A stretch of 64,000 nt of DNA from Cryptomeria japonica (Eukaryota; Streptophyta; Pinopsida; Cupressales; Cupressaceae). Under the pieces are notes generated by a model. The model worked only from the letters and a program-made list of their open reading frames with translations. It was not told where the DNA came from and searched no databases. The stretch spans positions 312,063,235-312,127,234 of the forward strand of contig NC_081405.1 in assembly GCF_030272615.1 (NCBI RefSeq), written 5' to 3'. Numbering within the stretch: position 1 is the first letter of the stretch; each line of letters starts with the position of its first letter. This document shows positions 21,732 through 32,874 of this stretch, piece after piece. Position numbers and translations under genes: made by a program.

Positions 21732-23188
21732 GTGCTGCAAGCAGCAAAAATGATAGATTACATGAAGAGAATGCAAGAAAGATGGTTGGAAATCACTAGG
21801 ATTTTCAAAAAGAGGTGGAATAAGGGCACCTTAACCATTGGCAGTGGGAAGGTTAAGGTGAATGAGACCATGATCGTTGAGGCTACGAGTCTACCAATGG
21901 ATGGTATCAAATTCTATAGGGTCAATAAGCTGTTGGATGCTGCTATGAAGAAATTCCCTAAGGACGAGGAGGAGAAAGCAAAGCTGGTGAAGGGAAGCCA
22001 CACTTACTACTCCCCTAAGGTAATCAAGATTATCTAGTGATGGATTTTGTTTCTTGTTATGAAATTTATAACTTTAGATGGTAGATATACCAGGGTTTAT
22101 AGGAACCATTTCTTTATTATCAACCATTTCTAGTACAAGGAGAAAATTTCCATCCCCTACTACTTGTTCTATGCCCTAAATGTCGAGATTATGGATGCTA
22201 TCTCTAATCCCAAAACCAATCCTTCTATGCATGGGGGTCTTATAGTGGTTCTGTACAACCACATCAAGAATACCACTATTCAACTGAATATTGCAGAGGT
22301 TTTTGAGTCAGATGAAGAATTGGATGATTCAGACGATGATGATGGTGAAGGTTATGACATAGAGGTAGATGTTGAGGAGGACCCCCATATCAGTGGGTCA
22401 AGCCAACGAAAGAGGGAAACTAGGCAAGAGGATCAGGGTAAAGGGTCGGCTAGAAGGAAGCAAAAGGGGGAGGATGATGATAGTTGGTATGAGGAAGAAG
22501 ATGAGATTGATTATGATATGGAGACAAGCAGCAAGGAGGTTCAAATTATTTCTAGCCAGAAGAAAAAGGGGAAGATACCGTGAGGTGATGATTTGGGAGC
22601 TAAGAAACATTCGTCCTTCCCTATTGATTCCAAGGACTGCAGTAAGGGCTTGGCTGGGGAGGCTACCTCCATGAAGGAAGCTAAGAATGCAGAGTTGAAG
22701 GAGGTAGGTCTAGAGGTGAACTTGGATTCCGTGGGAGAAAAGGCCCAGGATGGCTCCCATCTGGATATTGACCTCAATTTCAAAAAATGACAGGGACTGC
22801 TTCAACAAGGTTTTCCTTTGGGTTCTGATGGAAATAACAAGCATAAAAGCATAACAGGTCTAAGAGGCCAGTAAAATTGAAACTTTAGAAACTATTGGCA
22901 CTGGTAAATTTGGTTCCCTCACTAAATGTTTAAGTGAGCTTACCAAGGCTATCAAAAATGGAGAGGAAATCATAAATGCCCAACACAATAGCTTCTAAAC
23001 CTTGTAAAACAAAGTTGGAGCTAGAAGGGGTTGAGAAGACTCTCCAAAAGATTGGGGAGTAGAGTCACAAGATTTTAAAGGCCACCTATGACAGTATTAA
23101 AGTTCTTATTAGCAAGTTTGAAAGTGACCAAGGGGAAAAGGCCTTCGAGGATACCACTGAGGTGAAGGAAGACACCCCTGAAAAATAA
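21732..23188 (+). pseudogene. LINE-B ORF3: helical domain, acidic segment and coiled-coil tail
   Basis: One phase from 21732 to 22583 with stops at 22035-22040 and 22131-22133. Order: DYMKRMQERW helix, ATSLPMDGIKFYR, FITLDGRY, HFFIINHF, KISIPYYLF and MHGGLIVVLYNHIKN, all matching LINE-A ORF3 in the same order. An acidic block follows (DDSDDDDGEGYD), then a K/R-rich stretch (RRKQKGEDDD) and DMETSSKEVQ. The coiled-coil part (about 22880-23188, other phases) matches the minus-strand fragment at 6774-7352. The Asp/Glu-rich plus basic layout hints at nuclear or chromatin contacts, but this is inference. It lies directly downstream of RNase H, as in LINE-A. Confidence 0.72.
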
Positions 23189-23500
23189 GGAGACGGGTAC
23201 TGGAAGAAGAACTCACGCAAGCTCCAGAAAGAAGAAAAACCAAGGCAAGGAGAACATGGAGCAACTCAATCTAGAATTTGTTGAGTTGCTACAAAACTTT
23301 ACCTACTCTTGGCTTTTTTCTACTATTTCTTTTGTCTTGTGTTGTGTCTTCTTGCTATTGGTTTTTTTTTTCTGGTCAGTTGTATTTTCTATCTTTGTTG
23401 TCTCTTTCTTTTTTGATGTGGTCTAATGGCTATATTTTGATCTAATGTTGTAAAGGGTTTCAGGGGCCCTTCAAAACTTGTTTTCCCCTAATAAAAAACA

Positions 23501-23640
23501 ATTATTGTAAAATATATAAATTAATAATATTAATTTAGTTAGATTAGGTTATCCTCATGCAATTAAATAATATAAAACTTTGATGAGAATGTAATATTGT
23601 TAATATAATAATAATATAATATTCAAAATAATAATATTTT
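23501..23640. other. AT-rich spacer
   Basis: Short host-like AT-rich stretch between the end of LINE-B and the minus-strand LINE-tailed element. No gene. Confidence 0.5.
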
Positions 23641-23809
23641 TATTTTTGATTAGGAGAAACAGGTTTTGAGGGGACCCGAAACCCTCAGATTTTATCAAGA
23701 TCTGGAACCCAAAACAAATAGCTGCTAAAAATACATTAAAAATAACTAGCAGCCTAAAACAAGCCTATCAATAAATAAATAACAATGAAACCTGGCGGAA
23801 AGAGGTAAC

Positions 23810-24600
23810 ACAAGGGTTTGAACAAGGCTCCCTTAACATTCAATAGAAAACAAGGGTTTTACTAAGCACCCATAATCTGATTAGTGGGTTTTACAAGGCT
23901 TCCACAACCTTAACAACAAGGGTTTTCCCTGACTCCCATAACCTGAAACAACTTCTCCAATCCACAACAAAAGTCTGGTCCTAACAGAAAATAAGAACCG
24001 ACCAAACTAGGCCCTTGAAAATTTTTAGCATCCAGTCCGTCCTCAGTAGAAACAAAAGATATGGGGTTTTGCTAGGCTCCCCCAACCTTGATGGGTTTTG
24101 AATGGCTCTCACAACCTGTAACCAAGTTCCCAAAATCAGAAATAGGGATTTTCCAGGCTCCCACAACCTTGAATGAGGGTTTTCCAAGGTTCCCACAACT
24201 TGAGAGTTCATTCGCAAAAACCCACCTATAGCTCCTGTAAATAGACATAACACTCGTCTTCACCTCTAAATAAGAAAATTCATCCCCAAAATAAACCATC
24301 TCCACCTCAATAGAAGAAGATGCCACCTCAATAGACTGAACTAAGAAAACCCAAAGGGGCTTAGACTGAAATAGGAGAAAAAGAGAGGCGTAGGAGTCAA
24401 GAAATAGGGACAACAAATACAAGACACCATGAACAACAAAAACTAGGGTTTTAAAATGGATCCCTTAACCTTCCTCGAGAACAAGAAAATAGGGGTATAC
24501 ATGAAAAATCCAGATTCAGAAAGTACCACCCCTTGGGGATTTAGCAGGCTCCCCAAACCACAAGGGCTAGGTTTTAGAATGGCTCCTAGAATCATAATAG
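23810..24600 (+). repeat. Degenerate dispersed minisatellite
   Basis: About eleven imperfect copies of a block of roughly 29 bp (GGGTTTT, about four to six variable bases, then GGCTCCCACAACCTTG), near 23812, 23851, 23884, 23919, 24062, 24092, 24145, 24176, 24445, 24534 and 24570. Spacing is irregular (30-270 bp). Read on the minus strand it encodes fragments like RLWEPGKS and RLGEPSKT. Confidence 0.7.
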
Positions 24601-24853
24601 ACATAGTAGTGCCAAACACCAGAGAATGGAGGACAACCAGAAACCCCTAAAATAAAGAGAAAGATCATGCTATCTAGGAAAAAAAAGCTCAAAAAAACCC
24701 TGTACACCCAAACAAAGGAAGACGCATCGAACCCACCTCCACCTCAATAGTGGATGGGGTCACCTCAATAAACTTGGCTAAGAAGAACCCTTGAAAAGGA
24801 AGACAAAGAAGGAACTTGAGAAAGCAAACACCGAGAGGGCCAACAACCACCGA

Positions 24854-25366
24854 CTATGAAGGAAGACAACTCCCACCAAAGTCATGACTGGAAAGCCCAC
24901 CAGAAAAGGCCAATGGGGCCGACATGGAAATGCAGAACACCTCGAAGAGAGAAGAATTGAAATCGTAACCTCCAAACAAGGGAGGCAACTGTGGACCACC
25001 CAACTTCTGTAGATCCCAGACAACCACAATGCAAACACCAAAGAGCACAATCCAAGAGGCAGGGAAATAAACAACGAGTAGTGTCTTGAGAGAAATAACA
25101 TGACCTCTCCAACCACGACCATTCCCAGCCCCAAATCCCACTACCACCACAACAACTACTTTAGGTGCAAAAAACCAACCTTTGCCTTCATTTGCATCCT
25201 CTGCATCATCAGATTCGCCTGCATCCTCTTCTAGCATAGAGCAAGGGCCTATTATTGTCAATAGAGCAAGGGCCATGCTCTTTGGAAAACATAAAGGAGA
25301 AAGAACCAATGAAAAATATTTATAGATAAAGTAGGATTTTGAAACATCATACCAGGTTTCCTCCAA
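24854..25366 (-). CDS. Unrecognised 170-codon frame in the LINE-tailed element
   Basis: It starts MEETWYDVSKSYF. There is an acidic patch (EEDAGESDDAEDANEG) at residues of about 46-61, a run of seven valines, a Gly-rich stretch, and hydrophobic segments that look partly membrane-like. No catalytic motif is visible. The acidic patch recalls the acidic segment of LINE ORF3, but no alignment supports homology. It may be a chance frame. Low confidence that it is a gene. Confidence 0.25.
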   Translation of the reverse strand: MEETWYDVSKSYFIYKYFSLVLSPLCFPKSMALALLTIIGPCSMLEEDAGESDDAEDANEGKGWFFAPKVVVVVVVGFGAGNGRGWRGHVISLKTLLVVYFPASWIVLFGVCIVVVWDLQKLGGPQLPPLFGGYDFNSSLFEVFCISMSAPLAFSGGLSSHDFGGSCLPS

Positions 25367-25780
25367 TCAAGCCTATAGTTGGGGAAGTTGGATTTTCGCT
25401 TTGTCCTTCAATCTAGTTGTTTGGTGGAAAGATGAATTTCTAGTAGATTCACTATTGGTGAAGGCACTATATTAATGCAGATTAGTATTCTGAGTATTTC
25501 AGTATTACAGCCCAAGTAATCAAGATTCAAACACAATTTACTCAAATAGACAAACTTGAATGTCTTTCAAATTTTCATTAGAAACTGCCAGAGAATTAAT
25601 ACATACCAGCAAAATTCGACGAAACACTGTTTATTGTTTTATTTTATTCTCTTTCAGCACAAAAGCCTCTTTTACATTCTACATAAACCCTCTTAGGTTT
25701 GTGCATCGGTCTTCTAATATTCGGACTCTTCACATTCAGAACGCTTTTTTATTATTTGTTTAGTCAGATTTTGGCGAGCT

Positions 25781-25814
25781 ATAAATGCCCTGTGCCACTT
25801 GGCTGGGCATTTAT
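25781..25814. other. Perfect hairpin
   Basis: ATAAATGCCC (25781-25790) and GGGCATTTAT (25805-25814) form a 10-bp perfect stem with a 14-base loop. It lies next to the possible end of the minus-strand element. Role unknown. Confidence 0.55.
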
Positions 25815-25974
25815 TGTTTATAATATTTTCCTTATTATATGAGCTTTCACCATCAATAATCTTCTTTTTTGAATTTTTAATTATAAGTTAGTGTTTATGT
25901 AGCTATTCAATTTCTAAGTTAGTGTTTGATTCAAAAGAGTTAAAATTTATATTTCTTTTGGCTAGATAATTTTT

Positions 25975-26026
25975 CTTGAAAGGGTTTTGGGTCCCTTCAA
26001 AATCTATTTTTCTCTAATAAAAAGCA
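25975..26026 (+). mobile_element. Very short LINE 3'-end relic
   Basis: TTGAAAGGGTTTTGGGTCCC, TTCAAAATC and CTCTAATAAAAAGC match the 3' terminus of the LINE-A/B lineage with almost no upstream element sequence. A similar AGC(A/T)ATTCAATTT sequence occurs at about 25902 and 26025 and may be a diverged TSD of an insertion of about 110 bp. Confidence 0.6.
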
Positions 26027-26117
26027 ATTCAATTTATAAGTTTGAAATCTTACAAATTCTTCAAATAGATTAATATTCTTAATGTGGTTTCAAACTTCTT
26101 CTTGTGCCAATGGATAA

Positions 26118-26133
26118 AAAATAGACCTTCCTT
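26118..26133. repeat. Target-site duplication, left copy (LINE-D)
   Basis: AAAATAGACCTTCCTT, 16 bp, exact match to 32323-32338. Confidence 0.92.
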
Positions 26134-26229
26134 TTTTATGAAAAAAAGGGTAAAAACTTTATTGAAAATCAGAAACAAGAATTACAAAGAGACCCAAAGC
26201 CCTGAGGCCCCAGGAAAGAACCACAAAAC

Positions 26230-29200
26230 CAGCCCTAGGTCATCCAACATCATAACCATCCATGTCCTCAGTTAAAATCTTCTGTAAGTCTTGACAGTAA
26301 TCTCCAGAGAGATGCTCCCAACCTTCAACTTTCCAATCCCTACCAGGTTCTAAGGTCCACTTGGCCAAACAATCAACTATTCTATTCCATTCACGAGGGA
26401 TGTGGATGAAAGACACTTGCTCCATTAAAGAGCTAATTTGGAGAATCTATTGAACCATCCCTACCAACTGCCACTGAATCCCACTCACCTTCTGCTCAGT
26501 CAATAGGTTAACAACAATTTGTGAGTCCGATTCACAAATCACCTTCCTTCATCCCAACTCCCAAGCACACTGAAGGGCATAGAGAATTGCAAATCCCTCC
26601 ATAAAGTTGTTAGACTGTCACCCTTTATGCACTGAAAAGAGGAAAACAACGTCCCCCTTGCTATTCCTACCAACACTACCAACTCCAGTAGGGCTTGGGT
26701 TACACCTAGATGAGCCATCAGTGTTAATCTTGATAAACTCATCCTAAGGGGATATCCACCTTCCCACCCTTTGCACCTTCTTCATGGCCCATCTACCTCT
26801 CCTAATGCAAGCTGAGGTTGGAGACAACTCCTGTAGACCAAGCCTACTCACAATATCAGCCTCATCTCTACCCAAAGGAAAATTCACCTCACATTTTGCA
26901 TCCATAATCTCCCAGATCATTGCAATGATCCTATTCCAAACTTGCTAAAAAAATAATTTGACCTCACGAAAGATCCTCCTCTTCCTCTTGAGCCAGATCT
27001 ACCATAGAATGAAGATGGGCCCAATATACTAGACAATCTATAGGAAGGAGGATAGGATAGGAGGTCTACCCAAACTGCTCTAGAACTCCACTAGAGAATC
27101 TATGTGGATACAAGGATGTTTCAACACCCCCCACCAATAATGTCAAATAAGTAGAGAGAAGGGACATCTGAAGAACAGGTGTGAGGAATCTTCCTCCCCA
27201 TTACCACACAAAACACAGATAGAGGGCCCCAAAAATCCTCGCTTGTGGATATTGTCCCAGGTAAGGCATCTATTCAAAGCCAAAGTCTAAGAAAAGCAAT
27301 TACACTTTGACCAAGACACATTACTCCACGCCTGCTTCCACCAGTTCACCTCTCTTCCCTCAAATATTTGGTACAACAATTCCCGGTATCCACTAGCCAC
27401 CATGAACACGCCCTTAGGATTTGGAGATGAAGCTAGCCCATCCCTACCCTTGAGGGAGCTACAACATCTACTTGCCAAAATACCTTGTAGCTCCGCACAC
27501 TCTTCCTCCATCCCGACAATCGGTCACTCATCAGGAGTCTTCCACCTCACCAAATCTAGCCATCCACACCTATAAACCGCCTTGAAGTCCCTCACCCTTC
27601 ACCATCCAGCCTCCAAAAACCTTTGGCATAGGTTCCCAAGGTTAGGGAACTGATCAAGAATGGGAGGATATCCATCCCAAGAGTCATTCCAGAAAATGAC
27701 CTCTTCCCACCTCCTACAAATCCAAAAGAGACCTTCCTTAATGAGAGAAGCCCCCCTCTTGAGAGTATGCCAAATCGAAGAGCCCTTTCCCTCAAGTGGA
27801 TATCTAGGGATTTCCTCCATTGGGACCCTCTACATATAATTGTTGGCCAAAATCCTGGCCAAGCACTAATCATGCTCAACACACCACCTCCAATACAATT
27901 TAGCCACTAGAGCCTCCCCAAATAGAATAGACTATCTTAAACCAAGCGCCCCCCTCGACTGCTTTGGGCTACATACCAAGTCCCAATTGACAAGGCTCCA
28001 TTTTGAAGAGGAGAGATTGTCTGCCCATAAGAATTGCCTAGCCAAAGAATATAGACCCTTCAAGAACCACTTAGGGGCCACATGAAGCATACAATGATAG
28101 ATTGGAAGAGCCTAAACCATTGACTAAATCAATTGAACCCTCCCAACAAAGGATAGCCATCTATGTTTCCAGTGTTCAACCTTCATGTGAAATTTATCCA
28201 AGATATCATGCCAAGAATCCCTAGGAGGGTTGCCAGGAGAGATATGAATACCCAAATAAATCAAGGGCAGGGAACCAAATTGGAATCTCAAGATAAGAGC
28301 AATCCTCCTTTGAATAGTTTCAGGAGTCTTGAAAAAGAGGATAGAAGATTTGTCCTCGTTGATTAGCTGGCCCGATGCCGCAAGATAAACATCGAAGACC
28401 ATACGTAGATTATTAGCTTCTCTGATCTGAGCAAGCCTCATAAGAGCCGTGTCATCCATAAATTGCAAATGGGACTGCGGCTGCAAGTCATTACCCCATC
28501 TCCAACCTTGAATAATACCCAGGCCCACATTATGTTTAATCAGCCTCCCTAGACCCTCAGCCAAAAGAGTGAATAAATAAGGGGAGAGGGGGTCGCCTTG
28601 ATGGAGACCCTTAAATGCACCAAACAACTCAGTATGATCTCCATTGATAAGCATAGAGAAAGAAGTAGTCATAACACAGCTCATAACCCACTAGATCCAC
28701 TTGTCAGCAAAACCAAACACCTTGAAGATCTTCTAAAGGAAGGATCACCGAACTCTGTCGTATGCCTTAGCCATATCCAGCTTGATAAAGATAGATTTTT
28801 CCCTGGAGGTTGCCATAGAGTATAGTTTCCATAGCAATGACCACCCCATCGAGAATTTAACGCCCGTCCACAAACCCACTCTGCTCCTCAGAGATAACCT
28901 TCCCTAGACACTTCTTAAATCTATCTGCTATCAGCTTATATATGCTATTATAATTTACAATGCAGAGAGAGATGGGAAGGAACTAGCCTAACCGGTCAAC
29001 CCCCTCACACTTGGCGATAAGAGCAATGAAAGTCACATTCAACACCCTAAGCATCTGCTTATTCCCCTGGGATTCCTGCACAACCTCCAGTAAATCCAGC
29101 TTGATAACATCCCTGAATTCTTGAAAGAATTCAACAAAGAACCCATCTGGTCCAAGAGCTATTCCTTTCCTTATGTGAAAGATAATCCTCTCAAGTTCTT

Positions 29201-30537
29201 CCAACAAAATAGGACACAAAAGTTTCTCATTCACCTCCCCCGAGACAAGAGAAGGAATGCAAGTGAGAACCTGGTTCTCCTCCCCCATTTCCCCTTGGGA
29301 GTCCTCCCTAAAGAGGGACCGAAAAAACTGAGACGCCTCTCTAGATATCTCCTACAAGGATATGTAGTTCTCACCTCTATCATTAACCAAAAAAGGGATC
29401 GAATTTCCATGCCTTCTAGCTTTCACTAAGTTGAAGAAGAAAGCAGTGTTCTTGTCTCCTTCGTTTAGCCAATCAGTGTGAGCTTTCTGGTTCTAGTAAA
29501 TTTCTTCCCTAAGCTCCCATTCCTCTACCACCTTGACACCCCTATCTCCCTCCTTGAGCAAGTCCTCAGACAAACCTTGCTCTCTAATTACGCTGGTGAT
29601 CCCATTCAGCACAATTTGAGTAGTTTTTTTGGCATGAAAAATGTTCCCGAAACCCTTTCAGTTCCACTGTTTAAGCTGAAACTTAACAAATTACAGCTGG
29701 TTGGCAAAAGAGTATGTGGTAGTGCCAAAGGCCAGCTTCCATTTCCTCCACCACTCTACTACAAGAGCCTACAAAGTAAGATCCCAAAGCCACATAAGTT
29801 GGAATTTGAATGAAGGTGAGCGAGCAACCCGAGCTGAAGAAGAAACTAGCTTGATGGGTCAGTGATCTGACCCTCTCCAGTCAAGAATCTCCAAACCGGT
29901 AGACCACCCCCCACCAATCCAAAAACTAGAAACCAGTAAAAGATCCAACCTCTCTACAATCCGATACTCTCCCACCCTCCTATTGTTCCAGGTGAACAAA
30001 CCATTACCAGGTTTAATGTCAACAAGCTGCAATAGGGAAACATTATCTTGAAAAAGGAAAGAAGAAGGTTCCAGCCACATCACCCCCCCATTCTTTTCAC
30101 TCAGCTCAAGGATGGCATTGAAGTCTCCTACCATAATCCAAGGATGAAAAGGGGCCAGTCTTCGCATATAGGAAATATGAGACCATAAGTTTTTCTTACC
30201 TTGAAGATTAGTTTTAGCATAGATGTTAGAAAACAAAATGAATTCCCCATTCTCAAGACTAGAGACCACCTCGGATAATGACGATCTAGAGGCGACTCAC
30301 TAGACAGGGCGAAACCTTAGGGGGTTCCAAAGACAGGCCACCCCTCCAGAGGAACCAACTATCCCAACACACTGACACTCTCCACGAGTCCACAACTTTG
30401 GCACCAGGCCCATCATACTTTCCATTGAAAGTTTAGTTTCTTGCAAGAATATGACATCAAGCGAATGATTCCTAATCAAATCCCCTCACATTCCATTTTT
30501 CAAGCCCCTCACATTCCATGAGAGCACAATCTATTTG
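26230..30537 (-). pseudogene. LINE-D ORF2: endonuclease, reverse transcriptase, RNase H (broken)
   Basis: Read on the minus strand. The endonuclease begins near 30537 (LSWNVRGLKNGM, FLQETKLSMES, SNIYAKTN, MVGDFNAILE, FTWNNRRVGEYRIVERLD). RT fingers are at 28983-29288 (KGIALGPDGFFVEFFQEF). The palm, 28124-28684, is open for 186 codons with GLHQGDPLSPYLF and LQFMDDTALM (the catalytic box is FMDD). A zf-RVT motif CVLCGNGEEDSSHLFFRCP lies near 27190-27260. RNase H is at about 26240-26745 (NTDGSSRCNPS, CESDSQIVVNLL, HIPREWNRIVDCLAKW). Stops and frame changes interrupt it. Confidence 0.87.
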
Positions 30538-30559
30538 GGGGATTGGAAAAGTGAGAAAC

Positions 30560-31954
30560 CAAAGTCTTTACCGACCCTGACTCAACCAAATTCTCCCCCA
30601 TCAATTTAATCTTGTTCAAATCCTTCTTTCTGCCCACCTTTGAGCTCTTCTCTGATGCACTTTTCTTAACATCTTTCTGATGGAAACCTAGATGAGCGAA
30701 AGACTTATTGCTTTTGACCCCAACTAGTTACAATTTCAAAGCTATTGGAGAGCCCTACCTCTCAACCAAACTTACCTCAAACCCATGAGTGAGTCCCAAC
30801 TAAACCCCTATTCGATGATCCATCTCCATCTGCTTGCTTCCAATCACTAGCAAGGTCTGGATAGGGTTCTCAATTACTCTTTCCAGAGCCCCCCTTGACA
30901 CACCTTGATTCAAAGGGTTTAGCCCCAGATTAACTTCCTGATGGAAAAGGTCATCCAAGGCTTCAAATTTGTTGAAGGTGTCCTCCTCTTGTCTCTCCTG
31001 CAAAGGCCTCTTTTGTCCTCGGTTCTTGTTCTTTGTCTTAATTGGGACAAAACCATCAGTACCCCTAGCCTCAAAACACATAGCAACTTTCCCTTTATCA
31101 GCCTTATCTTGAATCTGTTTCGACTATTGAGGTTGGCACATTATTGGTCTATATCTAGGGCACTTACACTGTAAATGACCATACTCATGACACAACCAAC
31201 AATGAAAAGGTAAACTCTCATAATCTAACTACTAAACCTAAGAATAAGATCCTGCACACATATCTATAGCATATGGCAAGGGTTTACTAAGATCAATTTC
31301 AACACAAATATGCACAAAGGTCATTACCTTTCTTCCCAAGGTTTGCGTAGAGGATCCCACTGGCTTCCCAAGCAGAGCGGCAAGTATCCAGAGCACATCT
31401 TCCCGACAACATTCCACAAGAAAACGTGGTAAATGAACTCACATAGGAACCCTATTCGGGAGCTCCTCCAAAGGGTTGAACCCTGCATGCCAAGGTTTGA
31501 TGAACAACCCCACCTGGTTGTAAAAATACGAACCACCTTTGAAGATCCTATTGCGATCCTCCATGTAGTTGAAGGTAACCATGAAGTAGTTGTTTGCTAG
31601 TATCATAATCTCCATTTTCCCCTCCGGGGCCCAAGTCCTTTGCGCCCAGTTTTCCAAAAACTGTAGAGAAACCCTCATTCCCAAAAACTTGCAATACATC
31701 GAGTGTTTTGAAAAATATTCGACGTCCTCCGCTATCATCTCAAGAGGAATAACCAGCTTTGACCTCTCACTGCATCTCTACAAGCAACCATTAATATTGA
31801 AAATGTGAGAGCTACCTGCACTACCAGATCCCACATTTGAGGAGAAAAGGTTATTATTGAACGTCTTCATGCTCTGTGATGGGGATTTTCATCCCACCAC
31901 AGAAAAAAAATCCAAGGTTGGCTGATCCTTCGAAGCTTCCCCACCAATACTCAT
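30560..31954 (-). pseudogene. LINE-D ORF1: DUF4283/zinc-knuckle protein (broken)
   Basis: ATG at 31954 (minus strand) begins MSIGGEASKDQPTLDFF. The frame continues with two stops into 31439-31738, where DUF4283 features are seen (CKFLGMRVSLQFLENW, NRIFKGGSYFYNQVGLFIKPW, EELPNRVPMxVHLPRF). A zinc knuckle CWLCHEYGHLQCKC of form CX2CX4HX4C is present near 31158-31199, so the RNA-binding motif is intact here. A charged tail follows (30800-31081). It would package element RNA. Confidence 0.8.
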
Positions 31955-31959
31955 GATAA

Positions 31960-32322
31960 GGCTCGAGGTGGATGAAACCCTCAACCCCAAAGGGGCCCGC
32001 AAGAAACAGGAACTACCGAATCACCACCCTTCCCCCATACACTCAGGATGGAGGTCCACCTGTGGCCCCCAGCCCCACTAGATCTCGCATCCTACTGAGG
32101 AAGGCGGCCAAGCCGCTCAGCCTGCACCCACTCGCAGACCGCCGCACATCTCCCCTCTGCCTTCTATTGCTCCCCACACTACCCAAACCCCCCCGCACTG
32201 CACAACCTCGTCCACGCACCTTGGACTCCCTTCTAACACCTTGATCATGATCTAGGGCCTTGGTACCCTAGCTTGGCCCTCTGCAACACTCACCCATGTG
32301 ACATCTCTCGACCGCTCCCTTC
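31960..32322 (-). other. GC-rich 5' leader of LINE-D
   Basis: About 360 bp, much richer in C (plus strand) and CpG than the surroundings. LINE 5' leaders often hold the internal promoter; that is inferred here. Confidence 0.5.
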
Positions 32323-32338
32323 AAAATAGACCTTCCTT
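32323..32338. repeat. Target-site duplication, right copy (LINE-D)
   Basis: Exact 16-bp match to 26118-26133. Confidence 0.92.
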
Positions 32339-32874
32339 CATAACAACTTTCAAAATTGATAGTTTTCACTATTTTAGGAGAGGCACTTCTTATATGCCAA
32401 CACAAAAATACTTTCATGCAAACCCTTTACATTAATTTGGGACAAATCTAGATATCTTATCTAATTTTATTGGATAACTAATATTCAAATGATCTATGTT
32501 AATCATGGAATTGATCACAAGAAATCATCTTTATAATATAGCAATTTTTAATATTTGCATAAATTAGATATCTTGAATTTTGATACCACTCATTAGCTAA
32601 ACTTAAGAAAAGAAGTATAGATTGGTAAAATTAAAGATTATAAATTTGTTTATTGGATAATGAAATAGTTAGATTTGGCTAAGTATAATAGACTACCAAA
32701 TAATTACATTTGTTAATATATATGAATAACCAATAAAGATTTCTATAAAATCTATAGTAGAAATTATCATATGAAGTTTAAAATAAGAATGGTTCAATTT
32801 ATAAATTTTGACATAACATAAAAACAAAGACGCTAATGCAAATCCAAGGAACCTTACAATAAAATAAAACCCTT
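32339..32874. other. AT-rich spacer without a gene
   Basis: Strongly AT-rich; no reading frame or repeat of note. Confidence 0.5.

Larger units (their letters stand above)
18809..23500 (+). mobile_element. LINE-B, 3' part (RT palm to 3' end)
   Basis: Continuation of LINE-B after the nested LTR element: RT, connection, RNase H, ORF3, coiled-coil tail and 3' UTR. The 3' end near 23455-23500 is AGGGTTTC, GGGGCCC, TTCAAAAC and CCCTAATAAAAAAC, the lineage-specific terminus. With the nested element removed, LINE-B is about 8 kb. Confidence 0.85.
23641..25819 (-). mobile_element. Minus-strand element with LINE 3' terminus and unrelated body
   Basis: On the minus strand the 3' end reads GAGGGTTTCGGGTCCCC, TCAAAACC and CCTAATCAAAAATA, the terminus of the LINE-A/B lineage. 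Upstream there is no RT, RNase H or recognisable ORF3. The body has repeated GGGTTTT/GGCTCCC blocks (23810-24600) and a 170-codon minus frame (24854-25366). The left flank ATAATATTTT (23631-23640) recurs at 25820-25829 and may be a TSD, but AT-rich chance is possible. It may be a non-autonomous derivative that borrows the LINE 3' end, or a LINE with a diverged ORF3. Confidence 0.45.
26134..32322 (-). mobile_element. LINE-D, full-span minus-strand LINE
   Basis: A 6.2-kb LINE bounded by a perfect 16-bp TSD. In transcription order: GC-rich leader (32322-31960), ORF1 (from ATG 31954), ORF2 endonuclease, RT and RNase H, and a short 3' UTR with an AATAAA signal (minus strand, near 26160) ending in an A-rich tail. 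No ORF3 is present: RNase H ends near 26230, about 100 bp from the tail. It is therefore a different LINE lineage from A and B. Frames carry multiple stops, so it is dead, but it is not 5'-truncated as far as can be judged. Confidence 0.9.

Noticed and set aside
23501-23520. TSD for the whole of LINE-B
   Set aside because: AATTATTGTAAAAT after the 3' end has only a weak match (AATTATCCTAAATT near 7572); too AT-rich and imperfect to claim.
31972-32244. 90-codon Pro/Thr/Arg-rich plus-strand frame
   Set aside because: Antisense to the GC-rich leader of LINE-D.
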